Shown one piece after another: positions 51,101 through 60,271 of a stretch of DNA of 64,000 nt. Every line of letters begins with the position of its first letter. The stretch's first letter is position 1. Made by a program: the position numbers and the translations under genes. The stretch spans positions 62,001-126,000 of the IMG/VR virus record IMGVR_UViG_3300005965_000002. One strand, given 5' to 3'. The DNA is from a virus. Below the pieces are notes generated by a model. It had not been told where the DNA came from, did no database searches, and saw only the letters and a list, made by a program, of their open reading frames with translations.

Positions 51101-52173
51101 GCATAGTAGGAACATTAACTGTTAACCAAATTAAGTACACAGGGAGTGAGGCTTCTGAAGACGGAGACCAAATAACTACTCCTCCTAATGTCAATGTTAT
51201 TGAAAGAAGTCAAGAATTTGTCATTGAGCCTCAAGGTGATATCTTAAGAACCAAAAAGTTTTCTTTATCCACAAAGGTTCTTCTTAACAATTCCGGTGGG
51301 TTGGGCGGTTCCCTGTACGAGTCATATGAATCGAATCCACCAACAGTCACCGAAGCGGATGTTTCTAGTACTACAGCTCTATTCGCGCATGATAACTTAA
51401 CGTATACGCAAGATGCTTTTAATGGAGATTATAGTCAAGATGAAGCTACTATCGAGCTTCGAGCAAGCGACTTTACTGACTCCTCTGTGCCAGAAGTGTT
51501 CCGGAGAAATTTCGACAGAATAACTATAGTTACATTAGGCACTCTTAGATCTACATTTGTCGGGTATGTGAGGGGTACGGATTACGGTATATCTAATGCC
51601 GATAAAGATAGCAGGGATCCAGCAAAAATAGTGCAGTCCTATGAATTTGAAAGCAGGTATTTTAGGAATAAGAACGGTGGTAGCATCATTAATTGGTTGC
51701 CTTCCTCATCAGGATCTAGCTCCAGATTTGGAGACGAGAACCTCATAGCTAAAGTAGAAGCCGATCTTATAGGTACTCATCCAAATAGACCAGAGATATA
51801 CCATATAGACAAACCCATAGCGGTTTTTCTACCACTCGATGTGTGGGAAAGGTATTGTATTAGATATCCGGATGCTTCAGATGCTTACACATACTCACTT
51901 TATTACCCTAAAGAAAATTTGATAGATAATTTAAACAGGGCAAAGTTTGAACAGTTAACAAGCTTCTCTAACACTGACGGCACTCCCGAAGATGAGTGGT
52001 TTTTAACTTTATACCCACAGCTTAACAATGTCACATCTGTAGCCTTTGCAGGTAGTAACAGTGATAGGTTGTATCGGGCAGAGTGGGATTTAAACATTAT
52101 AGTATACTCCAAAATATACGGTAAATGCTCTAATTTGATAGGTAATATAAACGTTTCTTATATGCAGGGATAA
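48145..52173 (+). CDS. Large beta-rich virion protein, fibre- or neck-type
   Basis: 1342 aa with no enzyme motif. The N-terminus (YYYLWARKNKPLLDDEI) is mixed. From about 280 it is Gly/Asn/Asp-rich with short repeated strands (FRNDVFVYGNFVADSLLF, LKVDDDLAVGEHAVFG; later YALYVSGDSRIVGTLTV) typical of trimeric phage fibres or beta-helices. It lies between terminase and portal genes, which would also fit a head fibre or whisker. Confidence 0.65.
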   Translation: MSQKFQDQFYSNIIVYDERKRYYYLWARKNKPLLDDEIRNSQLAIVDQVRRSIQNVSGDVCVPISPYSTNNQTNPFSITVPDVYSDNFIVKGGNGLEAPAVMFVKGFYVFLPGDITYRNQNDAGGKSITDEEYTKTPIPDISEPNEDRIDIIYVDLHFGEVSATDLTEYKDTNLRNPIVGTETANRLRAVFDIRILEGFTSSIDENIFNRPEFLGSISSDDPEANPIYKEHFKVPIAVVYREANKPLDSSTKIVDLLSLYNKRILSLNEITYRTLHGGYGETAVYELGINQNNPRFPHAKLDEGAYATGLNQGFDTQAFNTDSVTPRVLDSDGKFAVGGLLVGREDSEKTYPITSETGPVGLSDGEAMANQISSKSVYIGYDRGVTGLREYHDRLNIHMQGITGFAGLRIINETGETGSISAHIKGKSGSDENNVFIDYLGRLGINTQYPGWTAVNTLWNTSDDNIVLDVNDSVRIWRNQFIKGDQYIEGSAFGQGWQIPQNPEARTPAAFGFTGITNQTSGVIPTDDLGITGRAAVYFKPGVAVVGHKDVPGYTGNFGFYEAFDSDGGRVFTIGSLGEDFDRTVRTLFGVGFRTLFLTDYSLLYLPQGYGQITGADSPWDPDKLEVTGFDYNGNLVNFTYEMQSTVGLTGIFEFGQALENNFPQTKAQIILDPFDESRDPGDRAETHGQLIIKDLQDRSSFNIKSVKLYRDNWFTPPGGGDYLEIPMVESKFFGSGNLGGNVLDLKFAKLDLGEAANAWLFNGDVFFNGIGELNRVTFSPNVLFRNDVFVYGNFVADSLLFNYAKVNSMQVNNQLKVDDDLAVGEHAVFGYDLDVAFSRLNLQININENLTLLNNGDMLSAKYIAQTTGDYDDVDIDVYGSFITQTRRYGYDLSLKIGGKFGSDTDPLGIHLIDNRSGITLNSGDSPDTIVFDYGNGRGDYGTLNINVRGNLTASQGVLAANVSAGSDLTEANTDYALYVSGDSRIVGTLTVNQIKYTGSEASEDGDQITTPPNVNVIERSQEFVIEPQGDILRTKKFSLSTKVLLNNSGGLGGSLYESYESNPPTVTEADVSSTTALFAHDNLTYTQDAFNGDYSQDEATIELRASDFTDSSVPEVFRRNFDRITIVTLGTLRSTFVGYVRGTDYGISNADKDSRDPAKIVQSYEFESRYFRNKNGGSIINWLPSSSGSSSRFGDENLIAKVEADLIGTHPNRPEIYHIDKPIAVFLPLDVWERYCIRYPDASDAYTYSLYYPKENLIDNLNRAKFEQLTSFSNTDGTPEDEWFLTLYPQLNNVTSVAFAGSNSDRLYRAEWDLNIIVYSKIYGKCSNLIGNINVSYMQG

Positions 52174-52175
52174 AT

Positions 52176-52364
52176 ATGCCTGGAGATTTAAAAGATCAAG
52201 AATGGTCAGCCTGGCCTGGATATTATGATCAAAGGTACCAGGATAATCCCGGATTTACTTACATGCCGGAGCCTAAAAGTGAGCAGGTACAGGTAAAAAG
52301 AATAATGAAAAGAATTCGAAAAAAATTCTTAAATGGGGAAGATCCAGATGGCAAATCCAAATAA
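52176..52364 (+). CDS. Small hypothetical protein
   Basis: 62 aa, Trp/Tyr/Pro-rich first half (WSAWPGYYDQRYQ) and basic second half (VKRIMKRIRKKFL). It starts two bases behind the fibre-like gene and overlaps the next by 17 bp. No family recognised. Confidence 0.6.
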   Translation: MPGDLKDQEWSAWPGYYDQRYQDNPGFTYMPEPKSEQVQVKRIMKRIRKKFLNGEDPDGKSK

Positions 52365-52686
52365 AATGATATCTGATTCAACACGCATGTCAAAGAAGCT
52401 TAAGGGAGAGATTGGTAAGTTAATGGCCCTATATGATGAGCTCTTTAAAGACATTGACCGAAAGTTCAGGACAGAGTATGTGAACCAAAATGGATCCATT
52501 GACGGGTTAGAAGATTTTTACACATTACTTATGGATTTGAAAATTAATAAATCTAAACTTAAGAATATTTTTTCTTTAATGTCTAGAATGAAGGATTTAA
52601 CTAAATACGATATTAATGAGGCTGAGAAGAAGATAGAAGACGAAAAAGAAAAAATAGAAGAAATAATAGATGGATCATTTAGATAG
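52348..52686 (+). CDS. Helical coiled-coil protein before portal
   Basis: 112 aa from ATG at 52348, with GGGGAAG upstream. Almost all helix, ending in a charged coiled coil (INEAEKKIEDEKEKIEEI). Nine bases before the portal gene. A portal or scaffold helper is possible. No family recognised. Confidence 0.6.
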   Translation: MANPNKMISDSTRMSKKLKGEIGKLMALYDELFKDIDRKFRTEYVNQNGSIDGLEDFYTLLMDLKINKSKLKNIFSLMSRMKDLTKYDINEAEKKIEDEKEKIEEIIDGSFR

Positions 52687-52695
52687 GAGATATAA

Positions 52696-55600
52696 ATGGC
52701 TGGGAGAAAAACAGGGAACAAAGGAACAACACCAAAGACTACGGTCACTAAGACTGCCTCTGAGGATTTAACTGTCCAGGAAGTACGTGGGGTAAAACCT
52801 ACTATGAAATTAACTGATAAAGAAAAACAAGTACGTGCGTTGAAGAAGTATGCTACTACCTCCTTTGGTTTTGGTAGTAGGGTAAGTTCAATGTACGGAA
52901 ATACGATGTTAAGTAATGAGGGTAATTTTTATTCTCCCCAGCTAAGTACAGACTTTCTTGAAAAACCACAAAATTTAAGAGAGAGACGGGCTTGGTATAG
53001 GCACTTCTATAATAGTAATGAGTTTGTAGGATCAGCAATAGACTTGCATTCCACCCTGCCTTTATCCAAAGTAAAACTGGAAAAGCCTAAGTGTAAAAAC
53101 CCAAAAATGGCACAATATGTTTATACGTTTTTTGAGGACATGTGCCAAGATATGAGACTGTTCAAGGTTCTTACAGAAATAAGCCACGAGTACTGGCTGA
53201 TGGGAAATTGTCTGGGAAAGAACTCAAAGCTTAGGTGTGTGGACTCTTATAAGAAAGCTGTTGATGTATCAGTAGGGGATTATGTACTTACTCATGAGGG
53301 TAGATTTAGAAGAGTAAAGAATAAATTTTCTCGGTACTCAGAAAAAATAACAAATATAGAAATGTGGAAAACTTATAAGAAGTTGGATCTTACAGAAGAA
53401 CATCCGGTTGAAGTTTATAGAAATGGTAAATTTGAATTTATAGAAGTCAAAGATCTAACGGAAGATGATTACATACGTGTAACATGGGTAAAAGATATAG
53501 ATGATGTAAAAACCATAAATTACTTAGAGAGTTTTAAAAATTTGGATATTACAGAATCTGGATATACGAAAGAAACAAATATAAAGAGAAAAAGAGCTAA
53601 GAAATCTCATGAATGCAGATTAAAGATGCTATTTTGGTTATCCAATTTAACGGAGCCTGTGATCAAGTCTAGAGATGACATAGCCTTTGATTTGAATGTT
53701 GAAAGAAAGACACTAGATAATGTTTTAACACAGTTAAATAAAGAATTTGGTAAAAGCAGATATAGTAGAAGAATAGGAGCGTCCAACTATCAAAAAGGAT
53801 CAAGGGTAGAGTGGCTACCTTTTAAATATTCTGATGTTGATAGCTGTTATGAGATAAAAAGGATAGAAAATTTTACCACTCCCCACACGGTTGATATTGA
53901 TGAAGATTTCTGCTATTTACTCGGGTACTGGATTGGGGATGGAACAATTTCAAGAGATAATAGTAGAAAGAATATTTGGGGAAGAGCTATATGGAATATT
54001 GTTTTTGGTGATAGCTCTGATAAACAAAAAGAAAAAATATATAGAATATTGCAGGAAAAGATAGGTATACAATGTATTAAGGAATGGGATTCCTACAGAG
54101 ACTGTGGAGATGGTAAAGTTAGTAAGCTTAGTACTGTTAAGATTAAGAGTAATCCTGCGTTTGTAGAGTGGTGGGCTAATAATTTTGGAGAGACTACAAA
54201 AGGTGATAATAGGAAAAAGATACCTTTATGGGTTTCTAAATTGCCCTTAAATAAGCTATATGCTCTTATAGCTGGTTTAGTTGATTCTGACGGATGTATA
54301 TCAAATGGTGTTTGTGATATTAGTTTATCTTCAGAATCATTGATTAGTTCTATACAGGAAATTTTGCTGAAATGTAATATTGTGCCTAATATTAATAAAA
54401 AGGAAGGAACTAAAGGAACAGGTGTTTTAAACAATAATGGAAAAATCTATAGCGATGTATATAAAGTTGTATTTAAAGCTAGAGATTTTTCTTCTTTTGT
54501 AGGAAACTATTCTATAAAGGGCGCAAAGTATTCGGATATAAAGCAAGAAAAGCCATACCTAAGCAAATACATAATTACAGATAATGGTGATATAGCATTT
54601 AAAGTAAAAAAGATAACAGAATCTGAATATAATGATATGGTTTTTAACTTTGAAGTGGAAGAAGACCATACTTTTCAAGTAGAGGGTTTTTCCACACACA
54701 ACTGTTTTCCTTTTGCCGAAGACCACGATCCTTACGATGGTGATGAGCAGACTGTAGCCCATCTTAAAGAAGAGGGTAGACAGAGAGCTGAGTACCTGTG
54801 GGAAAATTTTAAAGTAAGAGACAAAGACCCTAATTACAAAGGTTGGAGAAAAATTATCATTTTACCCCCGGATCAGGTTCGGGTAAGAAATGTCCTGTTG
54901 TCCGACCAAGAATCAATTATAGAATTCATGCCTGACCCGGAGACAAAAAAGTTAATAATGGGAGAGGGGTTAGGTAGGGTGTATGGCTATAGTGAAAGTA
55001 TGCAAATAAGCGAGATGGAAAAGAACATAAGCGTACCTGAAAAAATGAGGGATCAGATTAGAGAGGGGGGATCCATACCTCTAGATACTGATCCATATAC
55101 AGGTTCTCACGTTTACCACTTAGCCAGGAAAAAGAGCCAGTATGAGACACTGGGTGTATCAATATTAGAGAGATGTATCAATACCCTCCTTTTTGCCGAT
55201 AAAATCCGTCAGGCTCAGACTTCTATAGCCTCTCGACATATGACCCCTATTAGAATTGTATGGGCAGAGGAGCTCAATGAGGCGGATGTTGAAGCTCTGA
55301 GAGAACAGGTAGACCTTGCTCTAGTGGATCCAGATTATTCCATTATAACCAATTACCAAGTAAATTGGGAAGAGATGGGAAGTAATGGAAGATTGTTGGA
55401 GTTATCTACAGAGTACGAGCATATAGAGAATTCTTTGTTTGCTGGTTTAAATGTCACTAGGGAAATTCTGACCGGTGAAGGTTCATACTCTGGTAGCCGA
55501 ATTACCCTGGAGGTAATGAATCGAATCTATCTGCTCTTCCGAGATAGCATCCAAGAGTACATAGAAAATTATCTCTTTAAGCCCGTGGCCCATAAAAAGG

Positions 55601-56139
55601 GATTTGTTGAGAAAGATGAGTTTGGAAGAGAGCGGTTGATTTATCCTAAGCTGTCCTTCACGAGACTCGCTATTAAGGATAATGATGTTTATTTTGACCA
55701 GGTAAATCAGCTATATCAGAAGGGTTCGGTATCAGTAGATGTTATCTTGGATATGCTTGGTATTGATCCTGACGCTACAAAAGAAAAAATTGAAGCGGAT
55801 CTATTCACTGTTAATGACGCCTCCTTTAACGCTTTTATGCAGTCCCTATACACCGCTGTCGGATCTGACTTCTTCCAAAAGTATGATGTTGAAGGGGCTC
55901 TGGCTAAGTATCTCAGGATACCGGAGCTTGTGCAGCCTGCCGGAGAAGAAGAAGGAGGTTTAGGCGGAGCAGGTCTGGGAGGCGGACTAGGCGGAGGAGA
56001 AGCTCGGTTTGCTTCAGAAGATACTTCTGATATGACAGAGAGAAGGAAGGCGGCATTGCAGAAATTGATGAAGATAGCTATCAAAAACCCAGATAAACTG
56101 GATAAGCTAGCTCAAATTTTCGACCGTAAGAGAATATAA
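52696..56139 (+). CDS. Portal protein with intein
   Basis: The precursor is 1147 aa; the spliced product is about 649 aa. The extein has portal-type stretches: RAWYRHFYNSNEFVGSAIDL, SHEYWLMGN-CFPFAEDHD, WRKIIILPPDQVRV, TRKILTGEG-like TREILTGEGSYSGSR, and a C-terminal Gly-rich loop then helix. The dodecameric portal is the DNA gate of the capsid and seeds head assembly. Its place before a protease-scaffold-capsid run supports the call. Confidence 0.85.
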   Translation: MAGRKTGNKGTTPKTTVTKTASEDLTVQEVRGVKPTMKLTDKEKQVRALKKYATTSFGFGSRVSSMYGNTMLSNEGNFYSPQLSTDFLEKPQNLRERRAWYRHFYNSNEFVGSAIDLHSTLPLSKVKLEKPKCKNPKMAQYVYTFFEDMCQDMRLFKVLTEISHEYWLMGNCLGKNSKLRCVDSYKKAVDVSVGDYVLTHEGRFRRVKNKFSRYSEKITNIEMWKTYKKLDLTEEHPVEVYRNGKFEFIEVKDLTEDDYIRVTWVKDIDDVKTINYLESFKNLDITESGYTKETNIKRKRAKKSHECRLKMLFWLSNLTEPVIKSRDDIAFDLNVERKTLDNVLTQLNKEFGKSRYSRRIGASNYQKGSRVEWLPFKYSDVDSCYEIKRIENFTTPHTVDIDEDFCYLLGYWIGDGTISRDNSRKNIWGRAIWNIVFGDSSDKQKEKIYRILQEKIGIQCIKEWDSYRDCGDGKVSKLSTVKIKSNPAFVEWWANNFGETTKGDNRKKIPLWVSKLPLNKLYALIAGLVDSDGCISNGVCDISLSSESLISSIQEILLKCNIVPNINKKEGTKGTGVLNNNGKIYSDVYKVVFKARDFSSFVGNYSIKGAKYSDIKQEKPYLSKYIITDNGDIAFKVKKITESEYNDMVFNFEVEEDHTFQVEGFSTHNCFPFAEDHDPYDGDEQTVAHLKEEGRQRAEYLWENFKVRDKDPNYKGWRKIIILPPDQVRVRNVLLSDQESIIEFMPDPETKKLIMGEGLGRVYGYSESMQISEMEKNISVPEKMRDQIREGGSIPLDTDPYTGSHVYHLARKKSQYETLGVSILERCINTLLFADKIRQAQTSIASRHMTPIRIVWAEELNEADVEALREQVDLALVDPDYSIITNYQVNWEEMGSNGRLLELSTEYEHIENSLFAGLNVTREILTGEGSYSGSRITLEVMNRIYLLFRDSIQEYIENYLFKPVAHKKGFVEKDEFGRERLIYPKLSFTRLAIKDNDVYFDQVNQLYQKGSVSVDVILDMLGIDPDATKEKIEADLFTVNDASFNAFMQSLYTAVGSDFFQKYDVEGALAKYLRIPELVQPAGEEEGGLGGAGLGGGLGGGEARFASEDTSDMTERRKAALQKLMKIAIKNPDKLDKLAQIFDRKRI
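53209..54702 (+). mobile_element. LAGLIDADG intein in portal protein (498 aa)
   Basis: Begins CLGKNSKLRCVDSYKK and ends FQVEGFSTHN, then Cys+1. It joins WLMGN to CFPFAED. LAGLIDADG helices: YLLGYWIGDGTIS and LIAGLVDSDGCIS. A region between block B and the endonuclease (about DLNVERKTLDNVLTQL) looks like an extra helix-turn-helix, as in some homing endonucleases. It is the longest intein in the window. Boundaries are exact from the frame. Confidence 0.92.
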
Positions 56140-56519
56140 TGAAGTATAAGTTAATCTCCGATTTTATAAAAAAGCTTTCTTATGAATTAGAAATCGACCC
56201 GCCAAAAAGGGAAGAAGGGGGCTCTGGGTTTATTAAAAATCCAGTAGTTAAGAATATTAAGCCTAGACCTGCAGAAGAAATCTACCAAGAAGATGTTGAA
56301 CAAGAAGAAACACAAAGTCCTCGTTCATTTAAAAGACCGTCAGATGAGTTAGTAGAGCATGAGTATGAAAAAACCGATAAGCCCCATGTTAAGCCTGAAA
56401 GAGGCAAGCCCGCTCCTCAGAAATGGGATTATAAAGATACTATGACAGATTATATGAGAGAATATAGGCGTCAAAATAAGGACTTAGATACAGGTAATAG
56501 ATATATAAAAAGGAAATAA
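56139..56519 (+). CDS. Hypothetical Pro/Glu-rich protein
   Basis: 126 aa, highly charged with many Pro residues (KNIKPRPAEEIYQEDVEQEE), likely unstructured. TAATG overlap with the portal gene implies coupling. Perhaps a portal-associated or internal head protein. No family recognised. Confidence 0.6.
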   Translation: MKYKLISDFIKKLSYELEIDPPKREEGGSGFIKNPVVKNIKPRPAEEIYQEDVEQEETQSPRSFKRPSDELVEHEYEKTDKPHVKPERGKPAPQKWDYKDTMTDYMREYRRQNKDLDTGNRYIKRK

Positions 56520-56549
56520 CCTCAGGATTTTTATATCAAGGAGTTTATG

Positions 56550-56843
56550 ATGGCGAAAGTTCCAAGACCCATGGTTAAACAGATTGAAAATATCGAAGAG
56601 ATTATTAAAAGTCTCTGCGATCTTGTGAACGATAGTAAAATAAAGCTTGAGTATTATGGCAAGGATTTTTTGGAAGAGTTGTCAGAAATCAGGCAGTCAG
56701 GTTTGGAGTTAAGAGATCGTTTGGAAATTTTTAAGAATAAGATGGAGTATGCTGCTAACGAGCAATTTAATAGCAGCAGCCGGTTCGCATCTACAGATTC
56801 CGTGAAAAGAGTGGTAGATGGATATTTATCTAGAAACTCCTAA
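56550..56843 (+). CDS. Hypothetical helical protein
   Basis: 97 aa, one long helix with heptads (LEYYGKDFLEELSEIRQSGLE). The second of two adjacent ATGs is chosen, being six bases from AGGAG. The C-terminal segment SSSRFASTDSVKRVVDGYL resembles tails of neighbouring head proteins (ASTD, ASED), perhaps protease-related. No family recognised. Confidence 0.6.
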   Translation: MAKVPRPMVKQIENIEEIIKSLCDLVNDSKIKLEYYGKDFLEELSEIRQSGLELRDRLEIFKNKMEYAANEQFNSSSRFASTDSVKRVVDGYLSRNS

Positions 56844-56858
56844 CATAATCTATTAATA
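56844..56858 (+). promoter_or_regulatory. Putative late promoter motif
   Basis: CATAATCTATTAATA, immediately behind the stop of the previous gene and 41 bases before the ATG at 56900. It matches the 42103 motif in its last ten bases. Confidence 0.45.
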
Positions 56859-56899
56859 TCACTCAATAAGTGACTGTAGTGTATCAGAAAGGATCTGTA

Positions 56900-58087
56900 A
56901 TGGCCAAAAATATATATAGTGAAAGTCAGGCAAGTCAGAACGATTTACGCTATTTACTAGGTCCCTGTGAAAATAAGGGTATAAAGATAGATCTTTCTGA
57001 TGCCAAAGCTAAAGCAAAAAATCTTTTGCTGAAGCATCCAGAGATTCTTCATGATGGTAGACATCTTTTTCGAAATGAAAATGGCACTACTATTGTACAG
57101 GAAATAGTACCCCGAGGAGACCAAGGCCTGCCCCGTGTTTTAAATCAAGGTGACTTAAATGATATGGATCTTAAAGGTTTGGCTGATTATGCAGCTAAAT
57201 TAGTTGATCCCTGTCTTCTCCGGTACGACAGGAGAGTTGCCCTGGAAGATGCTTTAAAGAAGGCAATTTGGGAAAAAGATTCTGGAATGTATCAAGGTAA
57301 AGTAAATACCAATACATTTTGTTTACTCATAGATTTAATGGGTAATAACACAAAGAATGCTAGCGGTGATACTGAAGAGGGTAATAAAGAGAAACCGGAT
57401 AAAGAACCTGAGGAAAAGAAGGTAGTACAGGTAACTGAGGTCACAAGGAAAATAATGACACCTGAGCAAGAAGCTGAGTTAAAGGGTGAAGGTACTGGTG
57501 ATACTAAAGGTGTACCAGAAAGTGACAAGATAAAGCATCGTAAGTTCCTGGAGAGAAAGGAAGAGGAAAAGAGTCAAGAAGAATCTGATAAACCTCGTCG
57601 TAAAAAAGATAAAACCAATCCTGAAAAGGAGAATAAGAAGATGGATAAAGCAGCAGCCTTAAAAAAGATCGAAGCCATGCAAAAAGCAATCGAGGAGATG
57701 AGGGGTGTACTTGCTTCTGATGATACAGAAGAAAGAACAGCATCCGAAGAAGTGAATGGTGTAGCTCCTATCATAGACTCTCTTGATAAGATCGCTGGTG
57801 AATTAGAAGAAACCGGTGACATTGAGCTCATGAAGGTAGCTTACGGTATTGACGTCGTTTCTGATGTCCTGGAAGGTAAGAAAGAAGCCAAAGTGCTTGA
57901 GCATGATCTTGATGAAAAGTTCATGAGAGAGTATTTCAAGGGTGGTGTGCGCGAAGGTGAAGCTGATGAAAAGAAATATATGAAGCAGTTTGATAATGAC
58001 GATTCCGCTGCTGTAGAAAACGTCAAAGATAAGAAGAGTAGAACTGCTTCCGAGAAGACTAAAAGACCGTACACCAGAATCGACTAA
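56900..58087 (+). CDS. Charged virion-block protein
   Basis: 395 aa. N-terminal 150 residues look folded (YDRRVALEDALKKAIWEKDS); the remainder is Lys/Glu-rich with a coiled coil (ALKKIEAMQKAIEEMRGVL). It repeats ASDDTEERTAS-like acidic patches. ATG follows AAAGGA. Possibly a scaffold or internal head protein trimmed by the phage protease; inferred. Confidence 0.6.
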   Translation: MAKNIYSESQASQNDLRYLLGPCENKGIKIDLSDAKAKAKNLLLKHPEILHDGRHLFRNENGTTIVQEIVPRGDQGLPRVLNQGDLNDMDLKGLADYAAKLVDPCLLRYDRRVALEDALKKAIWEKDSGMYQGKVNTNTFCLLIDLMGNNTKNASGDTEEGNKEKPDKEPEEKKVVQVTEVTRKIMTPEQEAELKGEGTGDTKGVPESDKIKHRKFLERKEEEKSQEESDKPRRKKDKTNPEKENKKMDKAAALKKIEAMQKAIEEMRGVLASDDTEERTASEEVNGVAPIIDSLDKIAGELEETGDIELMKVAYGIDVVSDVLEGKKEAKVLEHDLDEKFMREYFKGGVREGEADEKKYMKQFDNDDSAAVENVKDKKSRTASEKTKRPYTRID

Positions 58088-58108
58088 GATTTAAGAAGGG
58101 AAGGTACC

Positions 58109-58681
58109 ATGCCTGGATTATTTCCAAATCCTTCCGCTGCTCCGGAGGTTTTTAACATCGGCGATCCTGTACGCTGGTACATAGATGAGAAGTCTGTATC
58201 ACCGTACGTAGGTAGAGTAGTCGCTGTTGAACCTGCTATCTATAAAGTTTGGGTAGAATGGCCCGTCGGTGGAAAAAGACAACATTCACCGGAAGAGCTT
58301 ATTTTGGTCCCTCCTCAGGACGGAAGACCTACGGTTGAAGGGGAATCAGGATACACAAACTATGGTATCCAGGAATCTTACGAAGATTTTGGTAAGCTGG
58401 AGAGTGAGAAGGCTAAGAAGTTAGCTAAGGATATCGTGTCTAAGGTGAAGAAGGATACGAACAAGAATACTAAGATACAGAAGATGGCTTCTAAAATAGC
58501 TGGTAAGTTTGCCTCCGATGTCGTAGATAAGATTTCTACTGATATCGTAGAGTGCAAAGATAAGGGTTTTAATGAAGTCTATACCTATCAGAATATATAC
58601 AAAAAATACTCCAATACTTGTTCTGATCATTTCATTAGGTACGCTATCGAGAAGATTTATAATGAATTAAATCAGGAGTAA
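58109..58681 (+). CDS. Hypothetical protein with SH3-like N-terminus
   Basis: 190 aa. The first 65 residues (GDPVRWYIDEKSVSPYVGRV and VYKVWVEWPVGG-like YKVWVEWPVGG) form small strands like an SH3-type barrel. The second half is helical and Lys-rich. Starts behind AAGGGAAGG. Virion role inferred from context. Confidence 0.6.
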   Translation: MPGLFPNPSAAPEVFNIGDPVRWYIDEKSVSPYVGRVVAVEPAIYKVWVEWPVGGKRQHSPEELILVPPQDGRPTVEGESGYTNYGIQESYEDFGKLESEKAKKLAKDIVSKVKKDTNKNTKIQKMASKIAGKFASDVVDKISTDIVECKDKGFNEVYTYQNIYKKYSNTCSDHFIRYAIEKIYNELNQE

Positions 58682-58684
58682 CCT

Positions 58685-60253
58685 ATGGCAATGCCTAAGT
58701 ATGGACACGCTGTTGTCGTAGGACACAGTATTGATCCTGGAAGATGGATAGATAAGAAGGTTGCTCCCGGAAGGGTAAAAGTAGCAAAAAGAGTCATAGC
58801 TGATTATGACCCGTCTAGGTGGTTGCTTAGCCATGCTACTATTATTGCGTCTGTTGACGTTGATCAGAAGGATCCAAGTGATCCGAAAAGTAATTATCTG
58901 ATTAAGCCCGAATACTCCGTATTTGTTAATAATAACGGAGACTCCTGGGAAAGAGGCCTTCTTAAAAATTGTTACCACACCTTTATAGGTGCCGATAACT
59001 ACGTCGAGCACGTTCAGATTCCCGAGCTCTCTAAGGGAAAAATTATCGATGCCGCTATACGTGAGGTGCCTTTCGCTAAAGATTCCGAGGGTAATGATTT
59101 AACAACTCTCTACGTTGATATTCTTGTAGCTACCAGTTTAAAGCATAAAGACCTTGTGCAGAAGATTAAGACTGGGGACTATAATGCAATGTCAATGGGC
59201 TGCCTTATAGAATATTCTCAGTGTAGTAAGTGTGGTAATATAGCCAAGGATGAGACACAAGCATGTAAGCATATCCTCTATTTTAAGAAAAATTTCTTCT
59301 ACGATGAGGGAGGAAATAAGAGGATCATAGCTGAGCTTTGTGGTAGATCTGAAGATCCTGATAGTTGTAAGTTCATAGAAGGTAGCTGGGTTAAGAAACC
59401 CGCCTTCGAAGGAGCTCTTCTTAGGAATATTGTTAATCCTTCAGAAGGTATGGGTGAAAAGTTACAAAATGCTATAGCGGTCCCTTCTGCCGTTCCCACT
59501 ATGACTGACTTTTCAAAAGCCGCATCGTTAACTGCTGGTAATTTAGTACGCCAGATACAGGCCCAGGAAGAGGGTGAAGCACCTGCAGAAGCGCCAAAGG
59601 ATGATGCTGGTTTTCCTGAAGCTCCCGAAGGAGAGGGTGCTCCGTTAGAGCTGGATAAGCCCGGAGAAGAAGCCACCCCGGATGCGGGAGGAGCTGGAGG
59701 TGGTTTAGGTGGTGTACCTGCAGAAGGTCCCGGTGCTGAGCCTGTCGCTCCAGTCCCTGAAGGAGATGCTACTGTTAAGGAAGTTAAGGATCTCCTAAAG
59801 AAACATGTTTTACAAGAAATACGTGATGAATTAATACAGAAGAACTATAATGTAGAACCAAGAAATTTAGATGTTAATCCGGGCCTGGAAAATGATATGA
59901 ATGAGTCTCTAGTTAAAGAGGCAACATTCAAGAGGGTAATGGCTTCTGCAAAGAAATTAGGTAATGATAGATTAACAAACGGATTATTTATACTTACAAA
60001 TTTGAGGGATTGGAAAAGCCTAAAAAGATATGGTTATAGTCGAGAAGATGTAATAGGAATGATGCACTATATAGATAAAGTTGCTTCTAAAGAACCGCTT
60101 GATACTGATGTTGTAAAGGCTCTGGTTTCTATAAAGGAATCATCGGATTTAACAGATTTTTTTACTGAAATTATTGTAGAAACAGGTAAAGAATTAACCG
60201 CTAGCCAGGCAAAAAAGTTAGCTGGTTGGCGAAAAATATTGAAAAAAATATAA
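58685..60253 (+). CDS. Probable prohead core protein or maturation protease
   Basis: 522 aa. The N-terminal 260 residues follow a phage head-protein family with a middle cysteine module: MSMGCLIEYSQCSKCGNIA and ACKHILYFK, after the strand TLYVDILVATSLKHKDLVQ. Ser in MSMG and His in CKHI could belong to a protease active site. A Gly/Pro/Glu-rich linker (about 295-360) leads to a helical C-terminus. Location two genes before the scaffold-like and capsid genes fits. Confidence 0.5.
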   Translation: MAMPKYGHAVVVGHSIDPGRWIDKKVAPGRVKVAKRVIADYDPSRWLLSHATIIASVDVDQKDPSDPKSNYLIKPEYSVFVNNNGDSWERGLLKNCYHTFIGADNYVEHVQIPELSKGKIIDAAIREVPFAKDSEGNDLTTLYVDILVATSLKHKDLVQKIKTGDYNAMSMGCLIEYSQCSKCGNIAKDETQACKHILYFKKNFFYDEGGNKRIIAELCGRSEDPDSCKFIEGSWVKKPAFEGALLRNIVNPSEGMGEKLQNAIAVPSAVPTMTDFSKAASLTAGNLVRQIQAQEEGEAPAEAPKDDAGFPEAPEGEGAPLELDKPGEEATPDAGGAGGGLGGVPAEGPGAEPVAPVPEGDATVKEVKDLLKKHVLQEIRDELIQKNYNVEPRNLDVNPGLENDMNESLVKEATFKRVMASAKKLGNDRLTNGLFILTNLRDWKSLKRYGYSREDVIGMMHYIDKVASKEPLDTDVVKALVSIKESSDLTDFFTEIIVETGKELTASQAKKLAGWRKILKKI

Positions 60254-60271
60254 AAATATTTAGATAATCCT

